From Asticcacaulis sp. ZE23SCel15 (GTDB lineage Bacteria; Pseudomonadota; Alphaproteobacteria; Caulobacterales; Caulobacteraceae), in assembly GCF_030505395.1 (NCBI RefSeq), contig NZ_CP130044.1, forward strand, positions 2,093,001-2,157,000: a DNA stretch of 64,000 bases, in the 5' to 3' direction. Under the pieces are notes generated by a model. The model searched no databases, was not told the origin of the DNA, and saw only the letters and a list, made by a program, of their open reading frames with translations. Below, in pieces: positions 24,798 to 33,778 of this stretch. The position numbers and the translations under genes were made by a program. Every line of letters starts with the position of its first letter. Position 1 is the stretch's first letter.

Positions 24798-26768
24798 GGG
24801 CGGGTTGTGCTTTTCCAGAAACGCGATGATGGCGTTCGAGCTTTCCAGTCGCTTTTCCTCATTTGAACCCCAGTGATCCTCACCTTTCAGTTCGATAAAG
24901 GTGACGTCCTTGCCAGCCTTTTTCAGGGCGCGCTCCATTTTGCGGCTTTGGCCGATATCGACGATGATATCATCCTTGCCATGGATCAGAAGAATGGGGA
25001 TGGTGACCTTGTCGACATAGTTGATCGGTGAAATCTCATCCAGAGTCTTCTTATCACCGACCGAGCGTTTCAGAGACAGTACCACGGTACTGGTCGACGA
25101 TCCGGTCTGGTTGGTGTCGAAACTCAGCATGGCCTTAATATCGCTGATACCTGCCACTGATACCGCGCACCGGTAAACGCCGAGATCAAGGGTTGCTCCC
25201 GCCAGTGCCGCATAACCACCATAGGACGCCCCGACAATGGCGACGCGCTTAAGGTCGATAGTCCCGTCCTTAGCCAGATAACGCACCCCGTCGGACAGGT
25301 CGGTCTGCATCTTACGACCCCACTGGCCGTAACTGGCTTCAACGAAGTCGCCGCCATAGCCGGTCGATCCGCGGAAATTGGGTTGCAGGACGGCATAGCC
25401 GCGTGAGGCGTAAAGCTGGGATTCCCAGTCAAAGCTTGAGGTATCGCGCACATGGGGCCCGCCGTGCGGTAGGACGATCAGCGGCAGGTTTTTGGCTTCA
25501 CGGTTAGGCGGCAGGGTCAGGTAACCATGAATTTCCAAACCATCTGCGGCCTTATACTTGATCGGTTTTTTCTGGGTGATCCATTCGGCGGGCAGGTCGG
25601 GGTAGCTTTGCCCGACGGGTAGGGATGAGCCCGCACCAAAATCGATAAAATAGTAGGTGCCGGGATCACCGGAGCTTTCGCCGTAAATTAGGACTTTACG
25701 CGGGTCTTCTTCGGCAAATTCATAGATTGAGACATTATATTCTGGCATAGCCCCTTTGCACAGGTCAGCCAGTTTCTGCATCCGTGGATCATTATATTCG
25801 TATGTCACCCAGTCATCCCAGCGGGCAAAACCGGCAAACAGTTTGGTGGTCGGGTGGAACATCGGGCTACGGTTGTAGCCGTCCTTATCCAGTGGCTCCG
25901 AGAAGGTGCCGTCGGCGCTGACTTCCAAATACTCACCGGCATTATCGCCAGCATCGATATAGATAATGACCGATTGTTCGGTGCGGCCAAGCCCAATGAG
26001 TGAGGGGTAATCAACGGCCTCTTTTACTTTGTAGATTTTTTTCCAGCCTCCCTTGGGCTGACGGTATTCTAACGTCCATTCCTTACGGATGCGGTCGTGA
26101 TGCGAGCGGGCAACCGGTAAGCCACTGGGAGTTACAACCCAGTTGTGAGTGTAGCTGTATGCTTCGTCAATGAGTTTGCCGCGGTAAGATTCCAAGTCAA
26201 ATTTATAAAGGCAGAGTGGATATAGGTCGTGATCAATTTTGTAGTTAGAGGCCGTAACGTAATATTTGCCCTCATGCTTGATGCGCCTTAACCCGCCTTC
26301 GACGGTGTTGTAAAAGCCGTCCATCCGGTCAAACAGGGTTTTAAGCGTGTTCGTGCGGATGTCGATAATATGGGCCAGCCAATGCTCCTGACGACTGCCG
26401 GTAAACTCACTCAGGCCCACGGTGGCGGAGGTGCTGACCAGTACGTGATCATTACTGGCCCAGAAGACGCTGCGAACCTTGGCGTCGCCCAAGTTGCGGC
26501 GGGTGGTTTTGTTGGTCGCTATCTCATAGGTGACTAGATAGAACACTCCGCTACTACGGGTGATAAGAGCGATGTGTTTGCCATCCGGCGACAGGCTTAC
26601 ATCTTCAATCTGTGGCGATCTGACATAGGTTTCAACCGAAGGCCGGGGCGGGAGGGGCTCATCTGGCTTTGGTCCCTGAGCCTCCGACATAGCTCTTACC
26701 GCGATGGCGTTCAGCGACAGTGCCCCCATACCCGCCAGCATGGCGCGGCGGTCCATATGTCCCCCCAT
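24792..26768 (-). CDS. S9 family (prolyl oligopeptidase-like) exported peptidase
   Basis: The 658-residue protein has a short signal sequence with two arginines (MDRRAMLAGMGALSLNAIAV), so Tat export is possible. A beta-propeller region (SPDGKHIALITRSSGVFYLV and similar repeats) precedes an alpha/beta-hydrolase domain with the serine motif VGASYGGYAALAG (Ser515), the acid in HGKDDIIVD (Asp599 or Asp600) and His632 in EDHWGS. These enzymes cleave dipeptides or short peptides in the periplasm. The start may be 26768 (good GGGAG site) or the ATG four codons later. The gene is monocistronic, and its stop lies in a hairpin. Confidence 0.9.
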   Translation of the reverse strand: MGGHMDRRAMLAGMGALSLNAIAVRAMSEAQGPKPDEPLPPRPSVETYVRSPQIEDVSLSPDGKHIALITRSSGVFYLVTYEIATNKTTRRNLGDAKVRSVFWASNDHVLVSTSATVGLSEFTGSRQEHWLAHIIDIRTNTLKTLFDRMDGFYNTVEGGLRRIKHEGKYYVTASNYKIDHDLYPLCLYKFDLESYRGKLIDEAYSYTHNWVVTPSGLPVARSHHDRIRKEWTLEYRQPKGGWKKIYKVKEAVDYPSLIGLGRTEQSVIIYIDAGDNAGEYLEVSADGTFSEPLDKDGYNRSPMFHPTTKLFAGFARWDDWVTYEYNDPRMQKLADLCKGAMPEYNVSIYEFAEEDPRKVLIYGESSGDPGTYYFIDFGAGSSLPVGQSYPDLPAEWITQKKPIKYKAADGLEIHGYLTLPPNREAKNLPLIVLPHGGPHVRDTSSFDWESQLYASRGYAVLQPNFRGSTGYGGDFVEASYGQWGRKMQTDLSDGVRYLAKDGTIDLKRVAIVGASYGGYAALAGATLDLGVYRCAVSVAGISDIKAMLSFDTNQTGSSTSTVVLSLKRSVGDKKTLDEISPINYVDKVTIPILLIHGKDDIIVDIGQSRKMERALKKAGKDVTFIELKGEDHWGSNEEKRLESSNAIIAFLEKHNPPA

Positions 26769-26853
26769 AATCTACTCCCGTAATGCCCGTGCCCCACGCA
26801 CTAAATAAGGATTTTATACTTATGGTTTTAAAATACACAAGTCAGATAGAGGG

Positions 26854-27735
26854 TTAACGCGGTAATTCCTTAAGCGAAGGCATCTGGTTGCGGAACCAGG
26901 TCATCTGGCGCTTGGCGTAGTTGCGGGTCTTTTGCTGGGCCAGGGCGCGGGCGGCCTCCAGCGTCATATCTCCCTGAATACAGGCGCTTATTTCGGAAAG
27001 CCCCAAAACCCGCATGATCGGCCATTCGGGTTTGAGACCGCTGACCATCAGGGCCTCTACCTCTTCCAACACCCCATTTTCCAGCATCATATCAAAGCGG
27101 TGGTCGCAGCGCGAGTACAGCCATTCGCGATCGGGCCGCAACACCTCAAGGTGGTAAGAGCCTTGCGGTAAAATAGGTGCATTGGTCTTTTGCCAGTCGC
27201 TCAAAGCCCTGCCAGTTTCCAGCCAGACCTCATAGGCCCGCGTCAGGCGTTGCTGGTCATTGGGCAGAATGCGGGCGCAGGCTTCGGCATCGACCGATAG
27301 CAACAGGCCGCGAAACGCCTCTTCGCCCATGTCAATATAGGCCTGGCGCGCCTGAGTTCGCGCGTGATCGCCGATTTCCGGTATTTCGGCAAGGCCTCGG
27401 ATAAGGCTGAGGAAATATAGCCCCGTCCCCCCGACGACGCACAGGGCGGTATCTCCGCGCAAGGCGGCATCGATAAATGGCTGAGCTGCCCGCAGCCACT
27501 GCCCGGTCGACCACATCTGATCTGGCCCCAGATGACCATACAGCACATGGCGGGCTATGGCCTCATCATCGGCAGAAGGGCGGGCGGTTAGCGTAGGTAC
27601 TGCCTCATAAAGCTGCATGGAATCGGCATTGAGTATAATGCCGCCGGTCTTGACGGCCCAATCCAGCGCCAGAGCCGACTTGCCGGATGCGGTAGGGCCG
27701 GCCAGAAGCAGCAGGTGAGGGGGGGATGCGGACAT
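26854..27735 (-). CDS. miaA: tRNA dimethylallyltransferase
   Basis: The protein of about 293 residues starts at MSASPPHLLLLAGPTASGKS, with the nucleotide-binding P-loop GPTASGKSALALDWA, then NADSMQLYEAVPTLTARPS, LCVVGGTGLYFLSLIRGLAE and the C-terminal QQKTRNYAKRQMTWFRNQ. MiaA adds a dimethylallyl group to A37 of tRNAs that read codons starting with U. It lies divergently from the Mrp ATPase gene, 82 bases away. An ATG at 27780 is possible but adds non-conserved residues. Confidence 0.94.
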   Translation of the reverse strand: MSASPPHLLLLAGPTASGKSALALDWAVKTGGIILNADSMQLYEAVPTLTARPSADDEAIARHVLYGHLGPDQMWSTGQWLRAAQPFIDAALRGDTALCVVGGTGLYFLSLIRGLAEIPEIGDHARTQARQAYIDMGEEAFRGLLLSVDAEACARILPNDQQRLTRAYEVWLETGRALSDWQKTNAPILPQGSYHLEVLRPDREWLYSRCDHRFDMMLENGVLEEVEALMVSGLKPEWPIMRVLGLSEISACIQGDMTLEAARALAQQKTRNYAKRQMTWFRNQMPSLKELPR

Positions 27736-27817
27736 ATTGATGTGAATAGCCGCAATGTGGGTTGCATGACAAGCCGCCAAAGCCTAATCCCTGACGCGAA
27801 CTTGTAAGGACTATCTC

Positions 27818-28924
27818 ATGACCCAGCCCGACCGCGAACAGGTACTCAGCGCGCTCAACACCATCAAGGACCCGGTATCCGGGGCGGGCTTGTCGGACGC
27901 AGGGTTGGTGCGCGGACTGGTGCTGTCGCCGGATCGGGTCGGGTTCATGCTGGAAGTGCCGCGCGATCAGGTCAATCTCTATGGCCCTGTGCGGGCTGAG
28001 GCCGAGCGGATGCTGGCCGGATTGCCGGGCATCAAAAAGGCGCAGGTCGTACTCACGGCTGAGACCGAAGCGCCGGTTCAGACCCCCAAAGCCGCCAAAC
28101 TGTCGCCGCAGGCCGCCGACCAGAACCGCCCCAAAGCGCCCGTGGCCTCATCGCGACCGGCCCATGTCAAGCGCGTGATCGTGGTCGGATCGGGTAAGGG
28201 CGGGGTCGGCAAATCAACTGTTGCCCTTAGTCTGGCGCTGGCACTCAAGGGGCTTGGGTTACGGGTCGGGTTGCTGGATGCCGATATCTACGGGCCGTCA
28301 GCGCCGCTGATGCTGGGGGTGACCACGCCACCGGCGTTTGGGCCGGAAAAGATGATGATCCCGCCGCAAGCCTTTGGGCTTAAGGTCAATTCGGTCGGGT
28401 TCTTAGTGGATGCCGATCAGGCGATGATCTGGCGCGGGCCGATGGCGTCGCAGGCGCTTAATCAACTGCTGACCCAGACCCTGTGGGGGACTGAAGCCGA
28501 GCCGCTCGATGTGCTGGTGGTCGATATGCCGCCGGGGACGGGAGATGTGCAACTGACCCTGACGCAAAAGACGATGATTGACGGGGCGGTGGTGGTGTCG
28601 ACGCCGCAGGAAATGGCGCTGATTGATGCGCGTCGGGCGATCACCCTGTTTGAAAAAACATCCGTGAAAATTCTTGGGATTGTTGAGAACATGGCCTGGC
28701 TGGAAAATCCGGTCTCAGGTGAAGCCATCTATGTCTTTGGGCGCGATGGGGCCAAGATTTTGGCGCAGAATCTGAAAGTGCCATTTCTGGGGGACGTGCC
28801 GCTCGATCCGGCGTTGCGCAAAGGTTCGGATGAGGCGCAGCCGCTGGTGGCGCTGGAGCCCGACGGCGATGTCGCCGTGCGCTTTAAGATGATCGCTCAG
28901 GCGGTGATGGCGCAACTGGATTAG
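27818..28924 (+). CDS. apbC: Mrp/NBP35 family ATP-binding iron-sulfur carrier
   Basis: The 368-residue protein has an N-terminal MIP18-like domain (residues about 5-85), a proline/alanine-rich linker and a ParA-like ATPase domain with the deviant Walker A motif GSGKGGVGKSTVALSLALA (about residues 128-146), DADIYGPSAPLMLGV and VVDMPPGTGDVQLTL. Mrp proteins carry and transfer iron-sulfur clusters to apo-enzymes. Clients nearby could include the IlvD/Edd dehydratase, though that is a guess. The gene is followed by an intergenic repeat pair. Confidence 0.93.
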   Translation: MTQPDREQVLSALNTIKDPVSGAGLSDAGLVRGLVLSPDRVGFMLEVPRDQVNLYGPVRAEAERMLAGLPGIKKAQVVLTAETEAPVQTPKAAKLSPQAADQNRPKAPVASSRPAHVKRVIVVGSGKGGVGKSTVALSLALALKGLGLRVGLLDADIYGPSAPLMLGVTTPPAFGPEKMMIPPQAFGLKVNSVGFLVDADQAMIWRGPMASQALNQLLTQTLWGTEAEPLDVLVVDMPPGTGDVQLTLTQKTMIDGAVVVSTPQEMALIDARRAITLFEKTSVKILGIVENMAWLENPVSGEAIYVFGRDGAKILAQNLKVPFLGDVPLDPALRKGSDEAQPLVALEPDGDVAVRFKMIAQAVMAQLD

Positions 28925-28969
28925 GGTGCGCTCGGTTTTGCCTTCCCAGCACATAGCGGGAATAAGTTC

Positions 28970-29148
28970 CCTTTCTCCTCCCTATTGCGGAGCAATGGGG
29001 AGGTGGCGCGGCGAAGCCCGCGACGGAGGGGGTTTCTTAATGAATATCGAGCGTCTGAGTATCTACAATGGTCGCGCTATCCCCCTCCGTCATTTCGCTT
29101 TGCTCAATGCCACCTCCCCATCTGCGCCAAAGGCTAGATAGGGAGGAG
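28970..29148. repeat. Inverted pair of GC-rich intergenic repeats (copy 3)
   Basis: CTCCTCCCTATTGCGGAGCA, then GGGGAGGTGGC and GACGGAGGGGG, face CCCCCTCCGTC and CCACCTCCCCATCTGC on the other side of a 50-base centre. This and the next 130 bases fill the gap to the oxidoreductase gene. No gene is seen there. Confidence 0.8.
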
Positions 29149-29288
29149 AAGAGGAACTTATCCTCTGCGCTAAATTCCGGGGCCAGGGGCCGTGACCTTG
29201 CTCCACCGCTAATTTCGCGCTCAGTTCTTGTGCAGCGCAAAATCGTAACTAAATCTGCATCAGTTACTTATTCATGCGGAGCATGCAC

Positions 29289-30383
29289 ATGACCCATTCC
29301 AACCTGTTTTCACCTTATAGCTTTAAGGGGCTCGACCTTAAAAACCGCATCGTCATGGCCCCCATGACACGCCAGTTTTCACCGGGCGGGACGCCGGGGC
29401 AGAATGTGGCCGACTATTATACCCGCCGCGCCAAGGGCAATGTCGGCCTGATCATTACCGAAGGCACGGTCATTGAACGCACCGCCTCAAAGAACGAAGA
29501 AGGCATCCCCAATTTTTACGGTGACGCGCTAAATGGCTGGCGCAAGGTGGTCGATAGTGTGCACGCCGAAGGTGGCCTGATCGCCCCGCAAATCTGGCAT
29601 ACCGGCGCCATCTACGGTAATGATCCGGCCTGGAAGCCGACCCCTATGGACAGCCCGTCAGGCATTGCACCGGACGGTACGCCGGTGGGCCAGCCGATGA
29701 CCGAGACCGATATCGCCGACACCATTGCCGCCTTTGGGCGTGCCGCCGCCTCGGCCAAAGGGATCGGGTTTGATGCGATTGAACTGCACGGTGCCCACGG
29801 CTACCTGATCGACGAATTCTTCTTTGCCGGTTCCAATAAGCGCGACGACCAGTGGGGCGGGGCGACACTCAAAGAGCGCACGCGCTTTGCGGCTGAGGTC
29901 ATCAAGGCCGCCCGCGCCGCGGTCGGGCCTGATTTCCCGATCATTATCCGCTTGTCGCAGTTTAAGCCCAACGCCTATGACGCCAAGGTCGCGTCGACGC
30001 CGCAGGAGATGGAAGACTGGCTGAATCCGCTGGTTGATGCCGGTGCCGATGTCATTCACGCTTCACAGCGCCGGTTCTGGGAGCCTGAATTCGACGGTTC
30101 TGACCTCAACTTTGCCGGTTGGGCCAAAAAGATCACGGGTAAGCCCACCATCACAGTCGGATCGGTCGGTTTGTCGGGTGAGTTCATCGCCGGTTTTGGC
30201 GGCGAAGTCTCTAATCCGGCATCATTAGATAAGCTTCTGGAACGTCTCGATCGCGGTGATTTCGATCTGGTCGCCGTCGGTCGCGCCATCCTGTCCGACC
30301 CTGAGTGGGTCGATAAGATCCGCACCGGCGAGACGGCCAGCCTTAAATCGTTTGATCGCTCACTGCTGGGTGAGTTGGTTTAA
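29289..30383 (+). CDS. NADH:flavin oxidoreductase (old yellow enzyme family)
   Basis: The protein of about 364 residues is an FMN barrel enzyme. Marker stretches are FKGLDLKNRIVMAPMTRQFS, NVGLIITEGTVIERTASKNE, APQIWHTGAIYGN, FDAIELHGAHGYLIDEFFF and DFDLVAVGRAILSDPEWVDK. It reduces activated C=C bonds such as enones with NAD(P)H. The natural substrate is unknown. The start at 29289 is the third of three close ATG codons and has GCGGAGC ahead of it; 29274 is possible. It is followed directly by the 47-base palindrome at 30384. Confidence 0.9.
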   Translation: MTHSNLFSPYSFKGLDLKNRIVMAPMTRQFSPGGTPGQNVADYYTRRAKGNVGLIITEGTVIERTASKNEEGIPNFYGDALNGWRKVVDSVHAEGGLIAPQIWHTGAIYGNDPAWKPTPMDSPSGIAPDGTPVGQPMTETDIADTIAAFGRAAASAKGIGFDAIELHGAHGYLIDEFFFAGSNKRDDQWGGATLKERTRFAAEVIKAARAAVGPDFPIIIRLSQFKPNAYDAKVASTPQEMEDWLNPLVDAGADVIHASQRRFWEPEFDGSDLNFAGWAKKITGKPTITVGSVGLSGEFIAGFGGEVSNPASLDKLLERLDRGDFDLVAVGRAILSDPEWVDKIRTGETASLKSFDRSLLGELV

Positions 30384-30430
30384 GCGCATTCTGAAAAGTG
30401 TGAAACGGTTTTCAGATACAAATGCGCGAC
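30384..30430. repeat. 47-base palindromic repeat (copy A)
   Basis: GCGCATT...AATGCGC form the ends, with TGAAAA and TTTTCA as inner arms around GTGTGAAACGG. It begins on the base after the oxidoreductase stop codon. The same 47-base unit, with a few differences, is at 62264-62310. Similar palindromes are common between genes in alphaproteobacteria. Confidence 0.75.
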
Positions 30431-30433
30431 TAA

Positions 30434-30952
30434 CTAAGATTTTACCCGCTCATAGACCCGTGTGGTGAAATCGTAATCATCGCCTTCGCCCGCCTGATGG
30501 AACTGAGACGATACCTCTTTCCACTGGGCGGGGTCGATTTCGGGGAAGTGCGTGTCGCCTTCCAGCCAGACATGGACTTCGGTCACATAGAGCCGGTCGG
30601 CCTTGGCCAGCGTCTGCTCATAGACATTGGCGCCGCCGATGATGCAGACCTCATCCGCACCGTCATCCTTGGCGTGTTCGCGGGCGATTTCGATGGCTTC
30701 AAACAGGGTGGTGCAGATCAGGCCCCCCTCAGCCTCAAACAAGATATCGCGGCTGAGGACAAGATTTAGCCGCCCCGGTAAGGGTTTACGCGGCAGGCTG
30801 TCCCAGGTGTTTGAGCCCATGATGATCGGCTTGAACTGAGTGATGGCTTTGAACAGCTTGAGGTCGGATTTGAGGTGCCACGGCAGCGTGTTTTCACGCC
30901 CGATGACGCGGTTTTCGCTCATGGCGACAACGAGGGATAGTTTGGGTTTCAT
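30434..30952 (-). CDS. folA: Dihydrofolate reductase
   Basis: The 172-residue protein has the normal length and motifs: LVVAMSENRVIGRENTLPWH at the start, DLKLFKAITQFKPIIMGSNT, GGLICTTLFEAIEIAREHAK and IIGGANVYEQTLAKADRLYV. It regenerates tetrahydrofolate from dihydrofolate with NADPH, the partner reaction to thymidylate synthase, whose gene lies just upstream on the same strand. A repeat element separates the two genes. Confidence 0.95.
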   Translation of the reverse strand: MKPKLSLVVAMSENRVIGRENTLPWHLKSDLKLFKAITQFKPIIMGSNTWDSLPRKPLPGRLNLVLSRDILFEAEGGLICTTLFEAIEIAREHAKDDGADEVCIIGGANVYEQTLAKADRLYVTEVHVWLEGDTHFPEIDPAQWKEVSSQFHQAGEGDDYDFTTRVYERVKS

Positions 30953-30962
30953 TCTTAACTTT

Positions 30963-31081
30963 CATACTCCCCCAACTTGTTTGGGGGAGGTGGCTTGAGG
31001 TGTCAACCTCAAGGCGGAGGGGGGGCATCACCCCGACCGTAAACGGTCGCGGTCCCCCTCCCCGGCACACCGGGGAGGTAT
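30963..31081. repeat. GC-rich intergenic repeat pair between thyA and folA (copy 4)
   Basis: ATACTCCCCCAACTTGTTTG then GGGGAGGTGGC opens the element, and CCCCCTCCCCGGCACACC then GGGGAGGTAT closes it. The element lies inside what would be a thyA-folA operon, two bases past the thyA stop codon. Confidence 0.75.
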
Positions 31082-31083
31082 AA

Positions 31084-31890
31084 TTACACGGCCACCGGCG
31101 CTTTCAACGCACCGTGGGATTGGTAGTTCTCAAGGGCGATATCACCGTACTCAAACCCGAACAGATCGCGGCCCTCAGCCAGTTTTAGCGTGGGGAAGCC
31201 AAACGGCGTGCGCTCCAACTGGGTTTTGGCCTGCTCGACATGGTTCAGGTACAGATGGACATCGCCGAACGCATGGACAAAATCACCGACCTCAAGCCCC
31301 ACAGCCTGCGCCACCATATGAGTCAACAGCGCATAGGAGGCGATATTGAACGGCACGCCCAAAAATACATCGGCCGAACGCTGATAAAGCTGGCACGACA
31401 GTTTGCCATCAGCGACGAAAAACTGAAACAGGCAATGGCAGGGCGGCAGGGCCATGTCCTCAACCTCTGCCGGGTTCCAGGCCGAAATCACATGGCGGCG
31501 GGAGTAGGGATTGACCTTCAGGTTCTCAATAAGGTTCGCCATCTGATCAATCACGCGACCATCGGGGGCGGCCCATGACCGCCACTGCTTGCCATAGACG
31601 GGGCCCAGATCGCCGTTGTCATCGGCCCACTCATCCCAGATCGAAACCCCGTTATCTTTCAGGTATTTGATATTGGTGTCGCCGCGCAGAAACCACAGTA
31701 ACTCCACCGCCACTGACTTAAAATGCACCTTTTTGGTGGTCAGGAGCGGGAAACCTTTCGACAGGTCAAAGCGGATCTGGCGCCCAAACAGCCCCAGCGT
31801 GCCGGTGCCGGTGCGGTCTTCGCGCTTCGTGCCGGTGTCCAAAATCTCACGCAGCAGGTTGAGATACTGATATTCGGGGTGATCTGACAT
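31084..31890 (-). CDS. thyA: Thymidylate synthase
   Basis: The 268-residue protein starts at [20 protein letters not shown]. It shows [39 protein letters not shown], the catalytic cysteine in [19 protein letters not shown] and the [20 protein letters not shown] segment. It methylates dUMP to dTMP with methylene-tetrahydrofolate, producing dihydrofolate for FolA. A second repeat element lies in its upstream region. Confidence 0.96.
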   Translation of the reverse strand: MSDHPEYQYLNLLREILDTGTKREDRTGTGTLGLFGRQIRFDLSKGFPLLTTKKVHFKSVAVELLWFLRGDTNIKYLKDNGVSIWDEWADDNGDLGPVYGKQWRSWAAPDGRVIDQMANLIENLKVNPYSRRHVISAWNPAEVEDMALPPCHCLFQFFVADGKLSCQLYQRSADVFLGVPFNIASYALLTHMVAQAVGLEVGDFVHAFGDVHLYLNHVEQAKTQLERTPFGFPTLKLAEGRDLFGFEYGDIALENYQSHGALKAPVAV

Positions 31891-31911
31891 GTATATTCCG
31901 TGCGATGCTAC

Positions 31912-31966
31912 TCTCCGCCCTATGCGAAGCATGGGGAGGGGGACCACGAAGTGGTGGAGGGGTCAC
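31912..31966. repeat. GC-rich intergenic repeat upstream of thyA (copy 5)
   Basis: TCCGCCCTATGCGAAGCATG then GGGAGGGGGACCACGAAGTG and GTGGAGGGGTC resemble the other units but as a single arm. It lies between the divergent thyA and ilvC-like genes. Confidence 0.65.
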
Positions 31967-32020
31967 TGTTTCTAGCTTAAACAGACGTCAGTTTGAACGA
32001 TTCTTTTGAGAGTGCGTCCT

Positions 32021-33028
32021 ATGCCTTTACCCGTATACCATGATCGCGACTGTGATTTGGAGATTATCCGCTCGCGCAAAGTGCTGATCATCGGCTATGG
32101 CTCGCAGGGGCGGACCCACGCGCTCAATGCCCGCGATTCCGGCGTGGCCGATATCCGCGTGGCGCTGAAACCCGGCAGTGCGACCCGCGGCAAGGCGGCG
32201 GCCGATAGTTTTGAGGTGGTGACGGTGGCCGACGGCGTTATCTGGGCCGAAGTCATTGTGGTGCTGACTTCCGACGAAGCCCATCAATCCCTGTTTCGTG
32301 ATGAGATTGAGCCCAATTTACGCGCCGGACAGGCCCTGATTTTTGCGCATGGGCTATCGGTCAATTTCGGGCTGGTGTCGCCGCCTGCCGATGTCGATGT
32401 CATTCTGGTCTCACCCAAGGGCATCGGGCCGCGCATCCGCGACATCTATGTGGAGGGGCAGGGGGTGTTTTGCCTGTTTGGTGTGCATCAGGATGCCACA
32501 GGTCGCGCCAAAACGAACGGGCTGTCCTATGCCGCAGCCTTGGGCTGCGGGCGCAAGGGCATACTGGAAACGACCTTTAAGGACGAATGTGAAAGCGACC
32601 TGTTTGGGGAGCAGGTCGTGCTGTGTGGCGGCACGCGCGAACTGGTATCGACGGCGTTTCAGACCCTGGTCGATGCAGGCTATCCGGCCGAGGTGGCCTG
32701 GTTTGAAACCTGCTATGAGTTGAAGCTGGTGGTCGATCTGTTGTTTGAACGGGGTATGTCGGGCGGGTTTGAGAAGATATCGAATACGGCGGAATACGGT
32801 GCTTACCTTACCGGCCCGCGGGTCATCGGTGACGCCTCAAAAGTGGCTATGCAAGGGGTGCTCAAAGATGTGCAGTCTGGCGATTTTGTCCGCGCCCTGA
32901 TGGCCGATTACGACGCCGGCAGCCCCGACCTTATCGCCCGCCGCGCGGCGTTGAAGGGGAATTTGCTTGATCAGACCAAGGGGTATCTGGATGAAATCTC
33001 CCTCTCCCCGCGCGCGGGGAGAGGGTAG
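32021..33028 (+). CDS. ilvC: Ketol-acid reductoisomerase, divergent copy
   Basis: The 335-residue protein has the cofactor loop VLIIGYGSQGRTHALNARDS, the AHG catalytic histidine, the metal-site motif ECESDLFGEQ and the second acidic helix CYELKLVVDLL, so it looks catalytically complete. It departs from the usual IlvC at the SPKGIGPRIRDIYVEG loop, where PGH is normally found, and lacks the usual C-terminal end. The last residues SPRAGRG are encoded by an inserted repeat element. IlvC makes branched-chain amino acid precursors. This may be a second, specialised paralog. The ATG at 32021 is chosen over an upstream TTG. Confidence 0.85.
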   Translation: MPLPVYHDRDCDLEIIRSRKVLIIGYGSQGRTHALNARDSGVADIRVALKPGSATRGKAAADSFEVVTVADGVIWAEVIVVLTSDEAHQSLFRDEIEPNLRAGQALIFAHGLSVNFGLVSPPADVDVILVSPKGIGPRIRDIYVEGQGVFCLFGVHQDATGRAKTNGLSYAAALGCGRKGILETTFKDECESDLFGEQVVLCGGTRELVSTAFQTLVDAGYPAEVAWFETCYELKLVVDLLFERGMSGGFEKISNTAEYGAYLTGPRVIGDASKVAMQGVLKDVQSGDFVRALMADYDAGSPDLIARRAALKGNLLDQTKGYLDEISLSPRAGRG

Positions 33029-33044
33029 GGGTGAGGGGCAAAAC
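32998..33044. repeat. GC-rich repeat spanning the ilvC stop codon
   Basis: TCCCTCTCCCCGCGCGCGGG then GAGAGGGTAGGGGTGAGGGG is the reverse form of the unit at 1074-1118. It supplies the final codons and the stop of the ilvC-like gene. Confidence 0.75.
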
Positions 33045-33054
33045 AGGGGGTAAC

Positions 33055-33717
33055 ATGCGGAAAATTATGGGATTAGTCGTCATGTTTTTGCTGCTGATTG
33101 CGGCAGTATCACTGACGCTTTGGTATAATCGAGACCCTGATCCGAATTTCACGGCAATGCTCAAACTGGCGCGTAAGACACCGGTTCCAGAAGCCTATGT
33201 AAACGCCAGTTGCGGGTATATTTCTGACAGAGCTTCTAAGGACGAATGTTCGACGCAGGTTAAAACGCGTTATCTGAAAAATTTAGACAAAAGCTTTAAT
33301 CAAAGTATCTATTTGATAATACCGCATGAAATTCCGGATGAAGATTGCGCCTTAATGAGTTTGGCTCTCAAAGATCAGGGCGTTAAAAATGATGGCTATA
33401 TTTACGAAAATTATTTCGGCCAACTGAATTGTGACTTTTCAAGATATGGCTTGAGGCACGTTGAACACAATGATCCTAGCGGCTTATTTGTCATATCGCC
33501 TCCATTTGGTTTGGATCGCGTGGGTAGTAAAGATGAATATGAACTGTCGATTAGGGATGTTTATGTAAGTCGTCCAAGCTACAATTTGCTCAAAAGCAAG
33601 GCATATATAGAGCATGGCCGTGACCGTGAGGGGTGGGGTGGCATGGCGTGCTTTTATGAGCGTATTGAAGGTGAGTGGAAAAAATCGGGTGACTGTCTAA
33701 TGACGTGGGTAAGTTGA
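33055..33717 (+). CDS. Hypothetical membrane-anchored exported protein
   Basis: I do not recognise this 220-residue protein. It starts at MRKIMGLVVMFLLLIAAVSL behind GGGGG, has one hydrophobic segment and then a soluble part with six cysteines (NASCGYISD, DECSTQ, EDCALMS, QLNCDFS, MACFYE, GDCLMTW), which suggests disulfides in the periplasm. The DNA is clearly richer in AT than its neighbours, a sign of foreign origin or weak selection. It lies between a repeat-terminated ilvC-like gene and a methyltransferase gene on the other strand, and nothing nearby suggests a role. Confidence 0.6.
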   Translation: MRKIMGLVVMFLLLIAAVSLTLWYNRDPDPNFTAMLKLARKTPVPEAYVNASCGYISDRASKDECSTQVKTRYLKNLDKSFNQSIYLIIPHEIPDEDCALMSLALKDQGVKNDGYIYENYFGQLNCDFSRYGLRHVEHNDPSGLFVISPPFGLDRVGSKDEYELSIRDVYVSRPSYNLLKSKAYIEHGRDREGWGGMACFYERIEGEWKKSGDCLMTWVS

Positions 33718-33747
33718 CCCCACCTTCCGGCCTGATAACTCAGGCTT

Positions 33748-33776
33748 CCCTCCTCCCCTCCTTGAGGGGAGGTTCT
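33748..33776. repeat. Short GC-rich hairpin repeat
   Basis: CTCCTCCCCTCCTTGAGGGG then AGGTTCT is a short version of the intergenic repeat, three bases past the convergent methyltransferase stop codon. Confidence 0.6.
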
Positions 33777-33778
33777 AA

